Translations under genes and position numbers: made by a program
The notes under the pieces: model-generated
Seen by the model: only the letters and a program-made list of their open reading frames with translations
The model's database searches: none
Told to the model about the DNA's origin: nothing
Assembly: GCF_000160035.2 (NCBI RefSeq)
Contig: NZ_KI535368.1
Coordinates: 1-64,000, forward strand
Source: Catonella morbi ATCC 51271
GTDB lineage: Bacteria > Bacillota > Clostridia > Lachnospirales > Lachnospiraceae
Direction of reading: 5' to 3'
DNA length: 64,000 nucleotides
In this document: piece by piece, positions 27,035 to 36,673 of the stretch
Layout: each line of letters starts with the position of its first letter
Position numbering within the stretch: position 1 is the first letter of the stretch

Positions 27035-28531
27035 ATGGGGAAATATTTGATGGCACTTGACCAGGGAACCACAAGTTCAAGAAGTATAATATTTGATAAA
27101 AACGGTAATATAGTTTCTATGGCACAGAAGGAGTTTACGCAGATTTATCCCGAACCCGGATGGGTAGAGCATAACCCGATAGAAATCTGGTCCTCTCAGT
27201 TTGCAACAGCTATAGAAGCTATGGTTAATGTGGGGGCAACCTATGAAGATATTGGGGCAATAGGCATAACCAACCAAAGGGAGACAACTGTAGTCTGGGA
27301 CAAAGAAACAGGAGAACCCGTCTGCAATGCCATTGTATGGCAGTGCAGACGTACTGCTCATCTTATAGACAGAATAGTTAAAGAAGGAAATGGATATTAT
27401 ATCAGAGAAGCTACCGGGCTGGTGCCGGATGCATATTTTTCCGCAAGTAAGGTTGCTTGGATACTGGATAACATAAGAGGGGCAAGACAAAAAGCGGAGG
27501 AAGGCAAGCTGCTTTTTGGAACCATAGACACCTGGCTTATCTGGAATCTTTCCGGCAAGAAAGTACATGTAACCGACTATAGCAATGCTTCAAGGACAAT
27601 GCTTTATAATATACATAAGCTGGAATGGGATAAGCAGATTCTTAAAATATTTGACATTCCTGAGAGCATGCTTCCTGAAGTAAAGCCAAGCTCCTGTATA
27701 TATGGGGAAACCAATCATGCGCTATTTGGAGGGGGTATACCTATAGCAGGGGCGGCAGGAGACCAGCAGGCCGCACTTTTTGGACAATGCTGTTTTGATA
27801 AGGGAGATGTCAAGAATACTTTCGGTACCGGAAGTTTCATACTTATGAATACGGGAAACGAAGCCATACATTCAAAAGCAGGGCTTTTGACTACCATAGC
27901 CGCAAGTACAAGCGATGTACCTGAGTATGCACTTGAAGGAAGTGTGTTTGTGGCAGGAGCTTCCGTACAGTGGCTGAGGGATGGATTAAGGATGATAAAA
28001 ACTTCGGCACAATCCGAAGAATATGCAGAAGCCGTAGAAGATACTGAAGGAGTTTATGTTGTACCTGCTTTTACAGGTATGGGTGCTCCGTACTGGAATC
28101 AATATGCCAGAGGTTCTATATTTGGACTTACCAGAGGAATAACAAAAGAACATCTTATAAGAGCTACTCTGGAGTCAATAGCATATCAGTCCTGCGATGT
28201 ATTTAGGGCAATGGAGGAGGATGCCGGAGTAAAAATCAAGGGGCTTAAAGTAGATGGAGGAGCTTCTGCCAATAACTTTCTTATGCAGTTTCAGGCTGAT
28301 ATAATGGATACTTTTGTAAGAAGACCGCATTGTGTAGAAACTACTGCACTTGGTGCAGCTTATCTTGCGGGCTTGGCTACAGGTTATTATGAAAGCAAGG
28401 ATGAAATAAGGAAAAACTGGCAGTTAGGAAGGCTTTTTGAACCTGATATGGAAGGTGAAAAAAGGGAGAAGAAGCTTAAAGGCTGGAAAAGGGCTGTGAA
28501 ATGTACTCTTGACTGGGCTAATGAAGAGTAG
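27035..28531 (+). CDS. glpK: Glycerol kinase
   Basis: A 498-residue FGGY-family kinase forming glycerol-3-phosphate from glycerol and ATP. N-terminal [13 protein letters not shown], the conserved [28 protein letters not shown] and [11 protein letters not shown] phosphate loop, and the C-terminal [12 protein letters not shown] adenosine motif are all present. It starts 10 bp after sbcC with AAGGAGG. No glpF or glpD is nearby, so it is separated from other glycerol genes. Confidence 0.96.
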   Translation: MGKYLMALDQGTTSSRSIIFDKNGNIVSMAQKEFTQIYPEPGWVEHNPIEIWSSQFATAIEAMVNVGATYEDIGAIGITNQRETTVVWDKETGEPVCNAIVWQCRRTAHLIDRIVKEGNGYYIREATGLVPDAYFSASKVAWILDNIRGARQKAEEGKLLFGTIDTWLIWNLSGKKVHVTDYSNASRTMLYNIHKLEWDKQILKIFDIPESMLPEVKPSSCIYGETNHALFGGGIPIAGAAGDQQAALFGQCCFDKGDVKNTFGTGSFILMNTGNEAIHSKAGLLTTIAASTSDVPEYALEGSVFVAGASVQWLRDGLRMIKTSAQSEEYAEAVEDTEGVYVVPAFTGMGAPYWNQYARGSIFGLTRGITKEHLIRATLESIAYQSCDVFRAMEEDAGVKIKGLKVDGGASANNFLMQFQADIMDTFVRRPHCVETTALGAAYLAGLATGYYESKDEIRKNWQLGRLFEPDMEGEKREKKLKGWKRAVKCTLDWANEE

Positions 28532-28578
28532 TAAAATAATAGTTTATGAAATATTAACAGATTAAGGAAATAAAATAT

Positions 28579-29199
28579 ATGAAAAGAGCGGGTGTGCTTT
28601 CTGTAATCTCCGGATTTTCGGGAGTAGGAAAGGGAACTATAGTTAAGAAGTTAGTTGAGAAGGAAGGCTATGCTTTGTCTGTATCGGCTACTTCCAGAGC
28701 TCCGAGACAGGGAGAAGTACATGGAAGAGAATATTTCTTTTTGACAAGAGAAGAATTCCATAGTATGATAGAGAATAATGGTCTTATAGAATGGGCTGAG
28801 TATGTCAGCAATTTCTATGGTACTCCGAGAGAATATGTAGAAGAAAGACTTGCCGGGGGGGAAGATGTTATCCTTGAGATAGAGCCGCAGGGTGCACTTA
28901 AGGTTAAAGCGCAGTATCCCGAAGCGGTACTGATTTTTATCGTACCTCCCAATGTAAAAGAGCTTGAAAACAGACTCATAGGCAGAGGGACAGAAGAAAC
29001 TGAGATCATAAAGAAAAGGCTTAAGAGGGCGGCAGAGGAGACAGCGTTTATTGAAAACTATGAGTACATTGTGATAAATGATGACCTTGAGGATGCCGTA
29101 AGTGATATTCACCATATTATTCAGGCGGCTTCTCACAAGAGAGAAAGACTCGGAGAATTTGTAGATATTCTGACCGATGACCTGAAGAAGAGCTTTTAG
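28579..29199 (+). CDS. gmk: Guanylate kinase
   Basis: A 206-residue enzyme phosphorylating GMP to GDP. The P-loop is GFSGVGKGT, close to the family GPSGSGKGT. GMP-binding residues follow in SATSRAPRQGEVHGREYFF, then the lid and LEIEPQGALKVK, and VINDDLEDA. Length normal. ATG follows AAGGAAAT. It heads the conserved gmk-rpoZ-priA order; the genes usually found upstream of gmk in clostridia (yicC, remA) are replaced by glpK. Confidence 0.96.
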   Translation: MKRAGVLSVISGFSGVGKGTIVKKLVEKEGYALSVSATSRAPRQGEVHGREYFFLTREEFHSMIENNGLIEWAEYVSNFYGTPREYVEERLAGGEDVILEIEPQGALKVKAQYPEAVLIFIVPPNVKELENRLIGRGTEETEIIKKRLKRAAEETAFIENYEYIVINDDLEDAVSDIHHIIQAASHKRERLGEFVDILTDDLKKSF

Positions 29200-29250
29200 T
29201 TAAGTACCTGAGAGTAATGTTAGTAAAAATAGAAAGGAATAATAATCATT

Positions 29251-29505
29251 ATGATGTTACATCCATCTTATTCAGACCTTATGGAAGTTGCCAACAAAGA
29301 TGTGGAAGAGGGCGAGAACAAATTAGTAAACAGCCGTTATTCCATAGTACTTGCCACAGCAAGGAGAGCAAGACAGATAATATCGGGCTCAGAGCCTTAT
29401 GTCGCAGCCGATGAAAAGAGCAAGCCTCTTTCGGTAGCTGTAGATGAGCTTTATCATGAGAAAGTTAAGATTGTTGGCGGAGAAGAAGCGGAAGAAGAGA
29501 AATAA
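29251..29505 (+). CDS. rpoZ: RNA polymerase omega subunit
   Basis: An 84-residue protein, small as expected for Firmicute omega. The core conserved helix NSRYSIVLATARRARQI includes the family Y-L-V--A-RAR-I pattern, preceded by a clostridial N-terminus (MLHPSYSDLM) and a short acidic tail. It assists folding and assembly of the beta-prime subunit. Position between gmk and priA is the classical arrangement. Confidence 0.94.
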   Translation: MMLHPSYSDLMEVANKDVEEGENKLVNSRYSIVLATARRARQIISGSEPYVAADEKSKPLSVAVDELYHEKVKIVGGEEAEEEK

Positions 29506-29639
29506 GTATTGCCCAAATTAATTGGGTTAACCGGAAGAGGGCTGTTGCAGAAGGAATTATCCGAAATGCGACTGCCCTTTGTGTTTGTTAAGACATTGTA
29601 AGCCTGCTTTGGGGTATTTACAGGGAATGGGGTGGTTAA

Positions 29640-31865
29640 GTGTATGCCGAGGTTGTAATCGGAATTTCTGTAGATAAATTGGATAAGACCTTTTGTTACA
29701 GGGTGCCTGAGCATTTGGGTGATGCAGAGAATCTCATAGGTGCTGAGGTTATAGTGCCTTTTGGGATGGGAAACAGGGAAACAAAGGCCTATGTAGTGGA
29801 AATAAAAGAAGATACTGAGGTGGATAAGCATCTCATTAAAGATATTTTAATGAAATCCGAAAATTCGGTTAATATAGAAACTAAACTTATAGAGCTGGCT
29901 TGTTGGTTAAAAAATAATTACGGCGGAAGTATGAACGAGGCTCTGCGCTCTGTACTTCAGGCACCTAAGAAGGTTAATCATATAAAGGCAAGAACAGTAT
30001 CGCTTTTAACGGACAGAGATGAAGCGGCAGAAAAGCTGAAAGAGTTTGAAAGAAAAAAATACTCCTTAAAGACTAAAATTTTAGCGAAGGCTATAGAAGG
30101 TGAATTTAGTTATGAAAACTTTATAAAAAATGAAAAGTCTGCCGCCTCTGCTTTTAAATCTCTGGTTAAGGATGGGATAATAGAGATAAAAGAGGAGCTG
30201 TTATATAGAAAACCTGTAAAAATAAGTGATAAGAATACCGGTAAGGCAGAGCTTGGTGAGGAGCAGAAAAGAGCGGTTGATAAGGTAGTAAATGATTATA
30301 AATCGGGTATTATGGGCAGGTATCTTCTGTTTGGAATAACAGGAAGCGGCAAGACGGAAGTATATATGGAAATAATGGAGGAAGTTATCCGGTCGGGCAG
30401 ACAGGTAATCTTCCTGATTCCTGAGATTGCTCTCAGTTTTCAAATGGTGGAAAGACTTTCTGCAAGATTTGGAGAGAGAATATCTGTAATGAATTCCAAA
30501 ATGTCACAGGGAGAGCGCTATGATCAGTATTTAAGAGCTAAAAACGGGGATATAGATATTATAGTAGGGCCAAGATCTGCCCTATTTACACCGTTTTCGA
30601 ACCTTGGGCTTATAATAGTGGATGAGGAGCATGAAGGAAGCTACAAAAGTTCCAAGACTCCCAGATATCATGCGAGGGAAACAGCCCTATACAGAGCGGG
30701 AAAAGAAAATGCGGCAGTCATACTTGGTTCTGCAACACCCAGCCTTGAAGCGGTAAAGCTTGCATCGGATAAAAAAATAGAAGTGCTTATGCTTACTGAA
30801 CGTCCGGCAGGAGCCTTGCTTCCCGAGATAGAAGTGGTTGATCTCAGAGAAGAACTGAGGGCGGGCAACAAATCTATTATAAGTAAAAAACTTTCAGAGC
30901 TTATCAAGGACAGGCTTGCAAAAAAAGAGCAGACAATATTATTTATCAACAGAAGAGGCTATGCAGGCTTTGTTTCCTGCAGAAGTTGCGGAGAGGCTGT
31001 CAAATGCCCTCATTGTGATGTGAGTCTTACCTTTCACAGACCTGACAGATTAATCTGCCATTATTGCGGTTATGAAGAGAAGATGCCGGATAAGTGCCCT
31101 AAATGCGAGTCTCCGTATATAAGTACCTTTGGGCTTGGTACTGAAAAAGTTGAAGAAATAGTAAAAAATGACTTTCCCGTAGCGAGAGTTCTTAGGATGG
31201 ATGGGGATACAACTACAGGAAAATATGGACATGAGGCTATTATTGAGAAATTTAAGAAGGGAGAGGCGGATATCCTCATCGGCACACAGATGATAGTTAA
31301 GGGGCATGACTTTGAAAAGGTGACATTGGTAGGGATTCTTGCCGCAGATTTATCGCTGTTTTTGGGAGATTTCAGGGCGGCAGAGACTACTTATGAGCTT
31401 CTTGTACAGGCAGCAGGAAGAGCGGGGAGAGGAAGATACAGAGGAGAAGTGGTTATCCAGACCTATAAGCCCGAGCATTATGCAATTCAGTCGGCAGCCA
31501 CAGGTAATTACAAGGAATTTTATACCAAAGAAATACATTACAGAAAGCTTGGCGAATATCCGCCGGAGAAGCATCTGTTAGGAATTATCCTCTATTCGGT
31601 AAAACCTGAAGAGGTAACAAGGGCGGGAGAAGTACTTGCAGGCTATTTAAAAGGTGAAAAATCGGAAGAAGTAACTGTAAACGGTCCTGTTTGGGCGGCT
31701 ATACCCAAGATAAGGGATATATACAGAAAGATAATTTACCTGAAATCAAGCGTCAGAAATGAGTTGGTCAGGGCTAAAAACCAGGTTGAAATATACACAA
31801 AAGAAAATCCTCATTTTAATAAAGTAAGTGTACAGTTTGATTTTGAGCCACAGGGAAATCCATAA
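29640..31865 (+). CDS. priA: Primosomal protein N' (replication restart helicase PriA)
   Basis: A 741-residue superfamily 2 helicase that reloads the replisome at stalled forks. An N-terminal DNA-binding domain (about 1-105) precedes Walker A GITGSGKTEVY, DEEHEGSYK (motif II), GSATPSLEAV, and paired zinc-binding cysteines (CRSCGEAVKCPHC and CHYCGYEEKMPDKCPKC). The helicase motifs GTQMIVKGHDFE and QAAGRAGRG follow. The start is GTG 29640, nine bases after GGGGTGG; no in-frame ATG is nearby. Upstream 29506-29639 holds an imperfect stem but no gene. Confidence 0.95.
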   Translation: MYAEVVIGISVDKLDKTFCYRVPEHLGDAENLIGAEVIVPFGMGNRETKAYVVEIKEDTEVDKHLIKDILMKSENSVNIETKLIELACWLKNNYGGSMNEALRSVLQAPKKVNHIKARTVSLLTDRDEAAEKLKEFERKKYSLKTKILAKAIEGEFSYENFIKNEKSAASAFKSLVKDGIIEIKEELLYRKPVKISDKNTGKAELGEEQKRAVDKVVNDYKSGIMGRYLLFGITGSGKTEVYMEIMEEVIRSGRQVIFLIPEIALSFQMVERLSARFGERISVMNSKMSQGERYDQYLRAKNGDIDIIVGPRSALFTPFSNLGLIIVDEEHEGSYKSSKTPRYHARETALYRAGKENAAVILGSATPSLEAVKLASDKKIEVLMLTERPAGALLPEIEVVDLREELRAGNKSIISKKLSELIKDRLAKKEQTILFINRRGYAGFVSCRSCGEAVKCPHCDVSLTFHRPDRLICHYCGYEEKMPDKCPKCESPYISTFGLGTEKVEEIVKNDFPVARVLRMDGDTTTGKYGHEAIIEKFKKGEADILIGTQMIVKGHDFEKVTLVGILAADLSLFLGDFRAAETTYELLVQAAGRAGRGRYRGEVVIQTYKPEHYAIQSAATGNYKEFYTKEIHYRKLGEYPPEKHLLGIILYSVKPEEVTRAGEVLAGYLKGEKSEEVTVNGPVWAAIPKIRDIYRKIIYLKSSVRNELVRAKNQVEIYTKENPHFNKVSVQFDFEPQGNP

Positions 31866-31867
31866 AC

Positions 31868-31897
31868 TTTACAGAAGATAGGATATAATGGTATAAT
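31868..31897 (+). promoter_or_regulatory. Promoter of the def operon
   Basis: TTTACA (31868-31873), an 18-bp spacer and TATAAT (31892-31897); a second TATAAT overlaps at 31884-31889. It lies immediately after the priA stop and starts the long def-to-thiN run. Confidence 0.6.
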
Positions 31898-31917
31898 AGT
31901 AAGAATAATTTTATATA

Positions 31918-31941
31918 AAAGTGTGTGCAAACACACACTTT
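31918..31941 (+). promoter_or_regulatory. Perfect hairpin in the def leader
   Basis: A 10-bp perfect stem (AAAGTGTGTG / CACACACTTT) with a CAAA tetraloop begins about 15-20 nt after the predicted transcription start. There is no following T-run, so it is not a simple terminator. It is about 75 nt upstream of the def start and may stabilise the mRNA or bind a factor. Confidence 0.55.
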
Positions 31942-32015
31942 ACGCGCGAGCGGTGCCGTTAGGCAAAAGAAAGTTGAAACTAAAGCAATAAATTACAAGA
32001 TATAATGGAGGAGTA

Positions 32016-32543
32016 ATGGCGCTTAGAAACATAAGAATTGTCGGAGATGAAATCCTTAACAAAAGAGCAAGAGAGATAAAAGAAAATTCCGATAAGATAC
32101 AGACTTTAATAGATGATATGCTTGAGACTATGTATGATGCTGACGGAGTAGGACTTGCGGCACCACAGGTAGGTGTACTTAAAAGACTTTTTGTAATTGA
32201 CTGCTCGGAAGACAGAAATGAGCCCTTTGTTTTCATCAACCCTGAAATTCTTGAAACAAGCGGGGAGCAGACAGGAAGCGAAGGCTGTCTCAGTGTGCCG
32301 GGCAAAGCAGGTATAGTTACCAGACCTGAATATGTGAAAATGAAAGCGCTTAACAGAGAGTTTGAAGAGTACATCATAGAAGGAGAAGGGCTTTTTGCAA
32401 GAGCAATGGTACATGAAAACGAGCATTTAGACGGACATATATATACAGAAAAAGTTATAGGAAATGTGTATAATGCGGGAGATGCCGAGGCTGAAAGAGA
32501 AGCGGAGATAGCAGCAGGACTTCCTGTGGAAGAGGAGAATTAA
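32016..32543 (+). CDS. def: Peptide deformylase
   Basis: A 175-residue metalloenzyme removing the formyl group from new proteins. The three family motifs are intact: GVGLAAPQ, EGCLSVPG (metal-binding Cys) and the HENEH form of HExxH (metal His and catalytic Glu). A C-terminal acidic extension of about 20 residues is unremarkable. ATG follows GGAGGAG. Its stop overlaps the fmt start, so deformylase and formyltransferase are coupled. Confidence 0.96.
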   Translation: MALRNIRIVGDEILNKRAREIKENSDKIQTLIDDMLETMYDADGVGLAAPQVGVLKRLFVIDCSEDRNEPFVFINPEILETSGEQTGSEGCLSVPGKAGIVTRPEYVKMKALNREFEEYIIEGEGLFARAMVHENEHLDGHIYTEKVIGNVYNAGDAEAEREAEIAAGLPVEEEN

Positions 32544-33484
32544 TGAAAGTAATTTTTATGGGAACACCTGATTTTGCGGCAGCTTCCCTTGAAGCACTTA
32601 TAGACTCGGAGCATGAAATACTTGCTGTAGTGACCCAGCCGGATAAGCCTAAAGGAAGGAAAGGAGAGCTTACGCCTCCGACGGTTAAGACTATTGCTGT
32701 AGAAAAGGGTATAAAAGTCTATCAGCCCGTAAAGGTAAGAGAACCCGAATTTGTAGAAATTATCAGAGATTATAAGCCGGATGTAATTGTTGTAATTGCC
32801 TTTGGACAGATTATACCGGAGAGCATACTTGAAATTCCGAAATATGGCTGCGTAAATATACATGGATCCTTACTTCCCAAGTACAGGGGGGCTGCTCCTA
32901 TTCAGTGGGCGGTGCTTGACGGCGAGAAAGAAAGCGGAGTTACTTCCATGCTTATGGACAAAGGAATTGATACCGGAGACATCCTTCTAAAAAAATCAAT
33001 TAAGTTAGCGGAGGATGAGACTTCGGGCAGTCTTTTTGATAAATTGATGGCATTAGGGGCAGAAACACTTTTAGAAACACTTGAAGGTCTTGAAAAAGGC
33101 AGTATAACACCTGAAAAACAGGGTGACAGCCCTACCGATTATGCCAAAATGCTTACAAAGGATATGGGGCTTATAGACTTTACAAGGACAGCAGCAGAAC
33201 TTGACTGCTTTGTAAGAGGAATGAACCCTTGGCCAAGTGCATATACTACTCTGGGCGGTAAGACCTTAAAAATATGGAGAGCAAAGCCGGTGGCTGAAAA
33301 GGGAAAGGCAGGAAGCGTGCTGAGGGTTGGTAAAGACAGCTTTGTTGTGGGTTGCGGAGAAAATGCTCTGGAAATCTTTGAAGTTCAACTTGAGGGTAAG
33401 AAGAGAATGCCTGCCGGAGATTTTCTTAAAGGAACTCATATTGAGGCGGGTAAGGAGTTTGGAGGCGGATTTGGCGGTAAATGA
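32543..33484 (+). CDS. fmt: Methionyl-tRNA formyltransferase
   Basis: A 313-residue enzyme that formylates initiator Met-tRNA using 10-formyltetrahydrofolate. Catalytic region NIHGSLLPKYRGAAPIQW (Asn, His) and later DTGDILL are conserved; a C-terminal OB-like tRNA-binding domain follows (GKTLKIWRAKP). It starts on the last base of the def stop and overlaps the next gene by 14 bp. Confidence 0.96.
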   Translation: MKVIFMGTPDFAAASLEALIDSEHEILAVVTQPDKPKGRKGELTPPTVKTIAVEKGIKVYQPVKVREPEFVEIIRDYKPDVIVVIAFGQIIPESILEIPKYGCVNIHGSLLPKYRGAAPIQWAVLDGEKESGVTSMLMDKGIDTGDILLKKSIKLAEDETSGSLFDKLMALGAETLLETLEGLEKGSITPEKQGDSPTDYAKMLTKDMGLIDFTRTAAELDCFVRGMNPWPSAYTTLGGKTLKIWRAKPVAEKGKAGSVLRVGKDSFVVGCGENALEIFEVQLEGKKRMPAGDFLKGTHIEAGKEFGGGFGGK

Positions 33485-34838
33485 AAGAGAAATAGTGCTT
33501 GATATGTTTCTGTCGTTAAAAGACGGTAAGCCTGGTCATATAGTACTTAAGGACACTCTTGATAACTATCTTTACCTTGATAAAGCTTCAAGAGGCTTTA
33601 TAACAAGGCTTTATGAGGGAAGTATTGAAAAAATGATTTACCTTGACTTTGTGATAAACAGTTTTTCAAAAACTCCCGTAAAAAAGCTGAAGCCGATTAT
33701 AAAAATACTTATGGAAACTGCAGTCTATCAGATATTTTTTATGGACAGGGTTCCGGACAGTGCAGCTATAAATGAGGCGGTAAAACTGGCTAAAAAGCGT
33801 GGACTTGCAGGACTTTCGGGCTTTGTAAACGGAGTACTGAGAAATATAGCAAGGAATAGAGAAAACATCGCTCTTCCTGATAAAGATAAGGAATATATCA
33901 GATACCTTGAAGTAAAATACTCTATGCCAAAGGAAGTTACAGAGCATTTTATAAAAGAATACGGCAATGTGCAGGCTGAAGAAATTTTAGAAGCTTTTGA
34001 AAAAAAGCAGCCCATTGTTGCAAGGGTTAATGGGACAAGGCTTACAAGAGAAGAACTTGTAAAGAAACTGACTGAGGAAGATGTGAAGGTAAGTACGGAT
34101 ACGGTATTTCCCGAAAGCCTTAAAATATTGGAGCTTGACAGCCTGAACTTTTTGGAAAGCTTTGAAAACGGAGACTTTGTTATCCAGGATGAGAGTTCAC
34201 AGTTCATTGGGAAAATAGCAGAACTTCCGCAAAATGCAAAGGTACTTGACATCTGTGCCGCGCCGGGAGGCAAGACCTTACTTATGGCAGAAAAGCCTGA
34301 AGCAGAGAGGATTACAGCCTGTGATATTTCTGAAAAAAAGACCGGTTTGATAGAAGAAAATATAAACAGGATGGGTATTAAAAAGGTAATTACAATGGTA
34401 AATGATGCCACTGTATTTAATAAGAAATTTGAGGAAGATTTTGACCTGGTAATTTGTGACCTGCCTTGCTCGGGACTCGGTGTTATTGGCAGAAAGCGTG
34501 ATATAAAATACAATATTACCGGGAATAAAATAAAAGAACTTGCGAAGCTTCAGCGTGAAATCTTAGAAAATGCCGGGAAATATGTAAAAAAAGGCGGATA
34601 TCTTATATTCTCCACCTGTACAATGAGTAAACTTGAAAATGAAGAAAATTTTAAGTTCATTTCAGAATTTTCCGGCTTTTCACCTGTGGATTTTTCGGAT
34701 AAAATAAAGGATAGTGTAGTAAGATACAAAGCAGGCGGCAGACTTATATCGGAAGCGGAAAAAGGCTATATAAGACTGCTTCCGGGAGAGCTTGGTACAG
34801 ATGGATTTTTTATTTCAGAATTTATGAGGGAAGAATAG
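33471..34838 (+). CDS. rsmB: 16S rRNA (cytosine-967-C5) methyltransferase
   Basis: A 455-residue enzyme: an N-terminal NusB-like helical domain (about 1-140), then an SAM-dependent methyltransferase domain with CAAPGGKTLLMAE (SAM loop), DLPCSGLGVIG (one catalytic Cys) and STCTMSKLENEE (second catalytic Cys). I choose TTG 33471, since GGAGG lies five bases before it and the NusB-like sequence begins right there (AVNEREIVLDMF). A frame open further upstream overlaps fmt without homology. Start codon is therefore TTG, giving a 14-bp overlap with fmt. Confidence 0.93.
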   Translation: MAVNEREIVLDMFLSLKDGKPGHIVLKDTLDNYLYLDKASRGFITRLYEGSIEKMIYLDFVINSFSKTPVKKLKPIIKILMETAVYQIFFMDRVPDSAAINEAVKLAKKRGLAGLSGFVNGVLRNIARNRENIALPDKDKEYIRYLEVKYSMPKEVTEHFIKEYGNVQAEEILEAFEKKQPIVARVNGTRLTREELVKKLTEEDVKVSTDTVFPESLKILELDSLNFLESFENGDFVIQDESSQFIGKIAELPQNAKVLDICAAPGGKTLLMAEKPEAERITACDISEKKTGLIEENINRMGIKKVITMVNDATVFNKKFEEDFDLVICDLPCSGLGVIGRKRDIKYNITGNKIKELAKLQREILENAGKYVKKGGYLIFSTCTMSKLENEENFKFISEFSGFSPVDFSDKIKDSVVRYKAGGRLISEAEKGYIRLLPGELGTDGFFISEFMREE

Positions 34839-34839
34839 T

Positions 34840-35886
34840 TTGACAGAGGTAAGAAATGATATTGTAAGCCTGAATTTTGATGAGCTGGCAAGTCTTATAA
34901 AAGAGCTTGGTGAACCGGCATTCAGGACAAAACAGATTTATGAGTGGATACATAAGAAGCTGGTTAAAGGCTATGATGAGATGACAAATGTCCCGTTGGC
35001 ACTTAGGAATAAACTGAGTGAAAGATTACCCTTTCCCGAACTTACGGAAGTGGCAAGGAAGGATTCGGCTTCCGGTGATACCTCTAAATTTGTGTTTAAG
35101 CTCTATGATGGTTATGTTATAGAAAGTGTGCTTATGAAATACAGGTATGGCAATTCTGTCTGTATTTCATCCCAGGTAGGCTGCAGGATGGGATGTACCT
35201 TCTGCGCATCAACTCTTTTAGGGCTGTCAAGGCAGCTTGCTCCTTCTGAAATGCTCTCTCAAATCTATACAATTCAGAGAGAAACAGGCGAAAGAGTGAG
35301 TAATGTAGTTGTAATGGGCACAGGTGAGCCGCTGGATAATTTTGATAATCTTATCAAGTTTATAGAGCTTTTAACTGATGAAAAAGGATTAAACATAAGT
35401 CAGAGAAACATAACTGTTTCTACCTGCGGATTGACTGAAAATATAAAAAGATTGGCAGACAAAAAATTTGCAATCACACTTGCAATTTCCCTTCATGCAC
35501 CTACGGATGAGGACAGAAAAAGAATAATGCCGATAGCTAATAAGTATACAATATCCGAGATTATGGAGGCTACGGACTATTATTTTGATAAGACCGGAAG
35601 AAGAATTTCATACGAATACAGCCTGATAGACGGGGAAAATGATACACCGGAAAATGCAGAAAAACTGGCGGTCTTATTAAAAGGAAAGAACTGTCATGTC
35701 AATTTAATTCCGGTTAATCCTATTAAAGAAAGAACCTATAGGAGTTCAACACCTAAGGGAGTAATCAGGTTTAAAAAAATACTTGAAAATAGAGGAATAA
35801 ATGTTACTATTAGAGAAGAGATGGGGCAGGATATAGATGCAGCCTGCGGACAACTTCGTAAAGAGTATATGGAAAATACTGAGTGA
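34840..35886 (+). CDS. rlmN: Dual-specificity 23S rRNA/tRNA methyltransferase RlmN
   Basis: A 348-residue radical SAM enzyme methylating A2503 of 23S rRNA and A37 of some tRNAs at C2. The radical SAM cluster motif is CRMGCTFC (C-x3-C-x2-C), and the methyl-carrying Cys is in AACGQLR near the C-terminus. GTGEPLDNFDN and SLHAPTDEDRKRIMP match the family. It starts with TTG 34840, one base after the rsmB stop; the ribosome binding site is GAGGGAAG in the end of rsmB. Confidence 0.95.
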   Translation: MTEVRNDIVSLNFDELASLIKELGEPAFRTKQIYEWIHKKLVKGYDEMTNVPLALRNKLSERLPFPELTEVARKDSASGDTSKFVFKLYDGYVIESVLMKYRYGNSVCISSQVGCRMGCTFCASTLLGLSRQLAPSEMLSQIYTIQRETGERVSNVVVMGTGEPLDNFDNLIKFIELLTDEKGLNISQRNITVSTCGLTENIKRLADKKFAITLAISLHAPTDEDRKRIMPIANKYTISEIMEATDYYFDKTGRRISYEYSLIDGENDTPENAEKLAVLLKGKNCHVNLIPVNPIKERTYRSSTPKGVIRFKKILENRGINVTIREEMGQDIDAACGQLRKEYMENTE

Positions 35887-35949
35887 GAGGCGGTTTATGA
35901 ATAGACACAGTTTACAGTGTTATATATGTATAGAAGGGAGATTGCACAG

Positions 35950-36672
35950 ATGAAATCATTTTCTGAAACCAGAGCAGGAAAAAACAGAAGTGTAAATCAG
36001 GATTGTTTTCTATGTGAAGAAGAGGCAGTGGGAGAGCTTCCCAATCTGTTCATTGTGGCAGATGGACTGGGAGGCCACAATGGGGGGGATTTTGCCTCAA
36101 AATTTTGCGTAGAAAATGTGAAGGATTATATTCTTAATAATAGGGGAGGTTCAATAATTTCTACCATAAGGTCAGCAATAAAAGCTGCTAATGAAGGAAT
36201 TAGGGAGAAAACCAAGACAAATGAAGAACTGAAAGGCTGTGGCACTACAGTTGTATTGGCAACGATTAAGGATGGTATTTTATATATTGCCAATGTCGGT
36301 GATTCAAGGCTCTATGTGGTTCAAAAGGGAAGATTGACTCAGATTACAGAGGACCATTCTGTGGTTGAAGAGATGGTTAAGAGCGGAATAATTAAAAAAG
36401 AAGAAGCGAGGTTTAATCCGCATAAGAATAAGGTTACAAGGGCTTTGGGTGCGGAACCGGATGTTGAAGCAGATTTTTTTGAGGTTCAGCTTGAAAAGGG
36501 AGACAGAGTTTTCCTTTGCTCAGACGGAGTTTCCAATATGATGGACGAAAGAAATATAGAAGAAATAGCCGCAGCTGACAAAGAATTGTCAGAAATTTGT
36601 AGTATACTTATAGAAACTGCTGTGCGTAATGGCGGAAAAGATGATGCAACAGTAGTAATGATAGAGGTGTAA
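35950..36672 (+). CDS. prpC: PP2C-type Ser/Thr protein phosphatase
   Basis: A 240-residue metal-dependent phosphatase that reverses the action of the adjacent kinase. Motifs in order: RSVNQDCFL, VADGLGGHNGGDFAS, GCGTTVV, NVGDSRLYVV, TEDHSVV, LCSDGVSNMM and GGKDDATVVMI. I prefer ATG 35950 (after AGGGAGA) over the earlier in-frame ATG at 35917 because the PP2C homology starts with KSFSETRAGKNRSVNQD. It lies two bases before the kinase gene, the standard arrangement. Confidence 0.93.
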   Translation: MKSFSETRAGKNRSVNQDCFLCEEEAVGELPNLFIVADGLGGHNGGDFASKFCVENVKDYILNNRGGSIISTIRSAIKAANEGIREKTKTNEELKGCGTTVVLATIKDGILYIANVGDSRLYVVQKGRLTQITEDHSVVEEMVKSGIIKKEEARFNPHKNKVTRALGAEPDVEADFFEVQLEKGDRVFLCSDGVSNMMDERNIEEIAAADKELSEICSILIETAVRNGGKDDATVVMIEV

Positions 36673-36673
36673 T

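Noticed and set aside
29506-29639. Imperfect stem between rpoZ and priA
   Set aside because: Arms AGGGCTGTTGC and GCGACTGCCCT carry a mismatch and a wobble across a long loop with no T-run; too weak to call a terminator or riboswitch.
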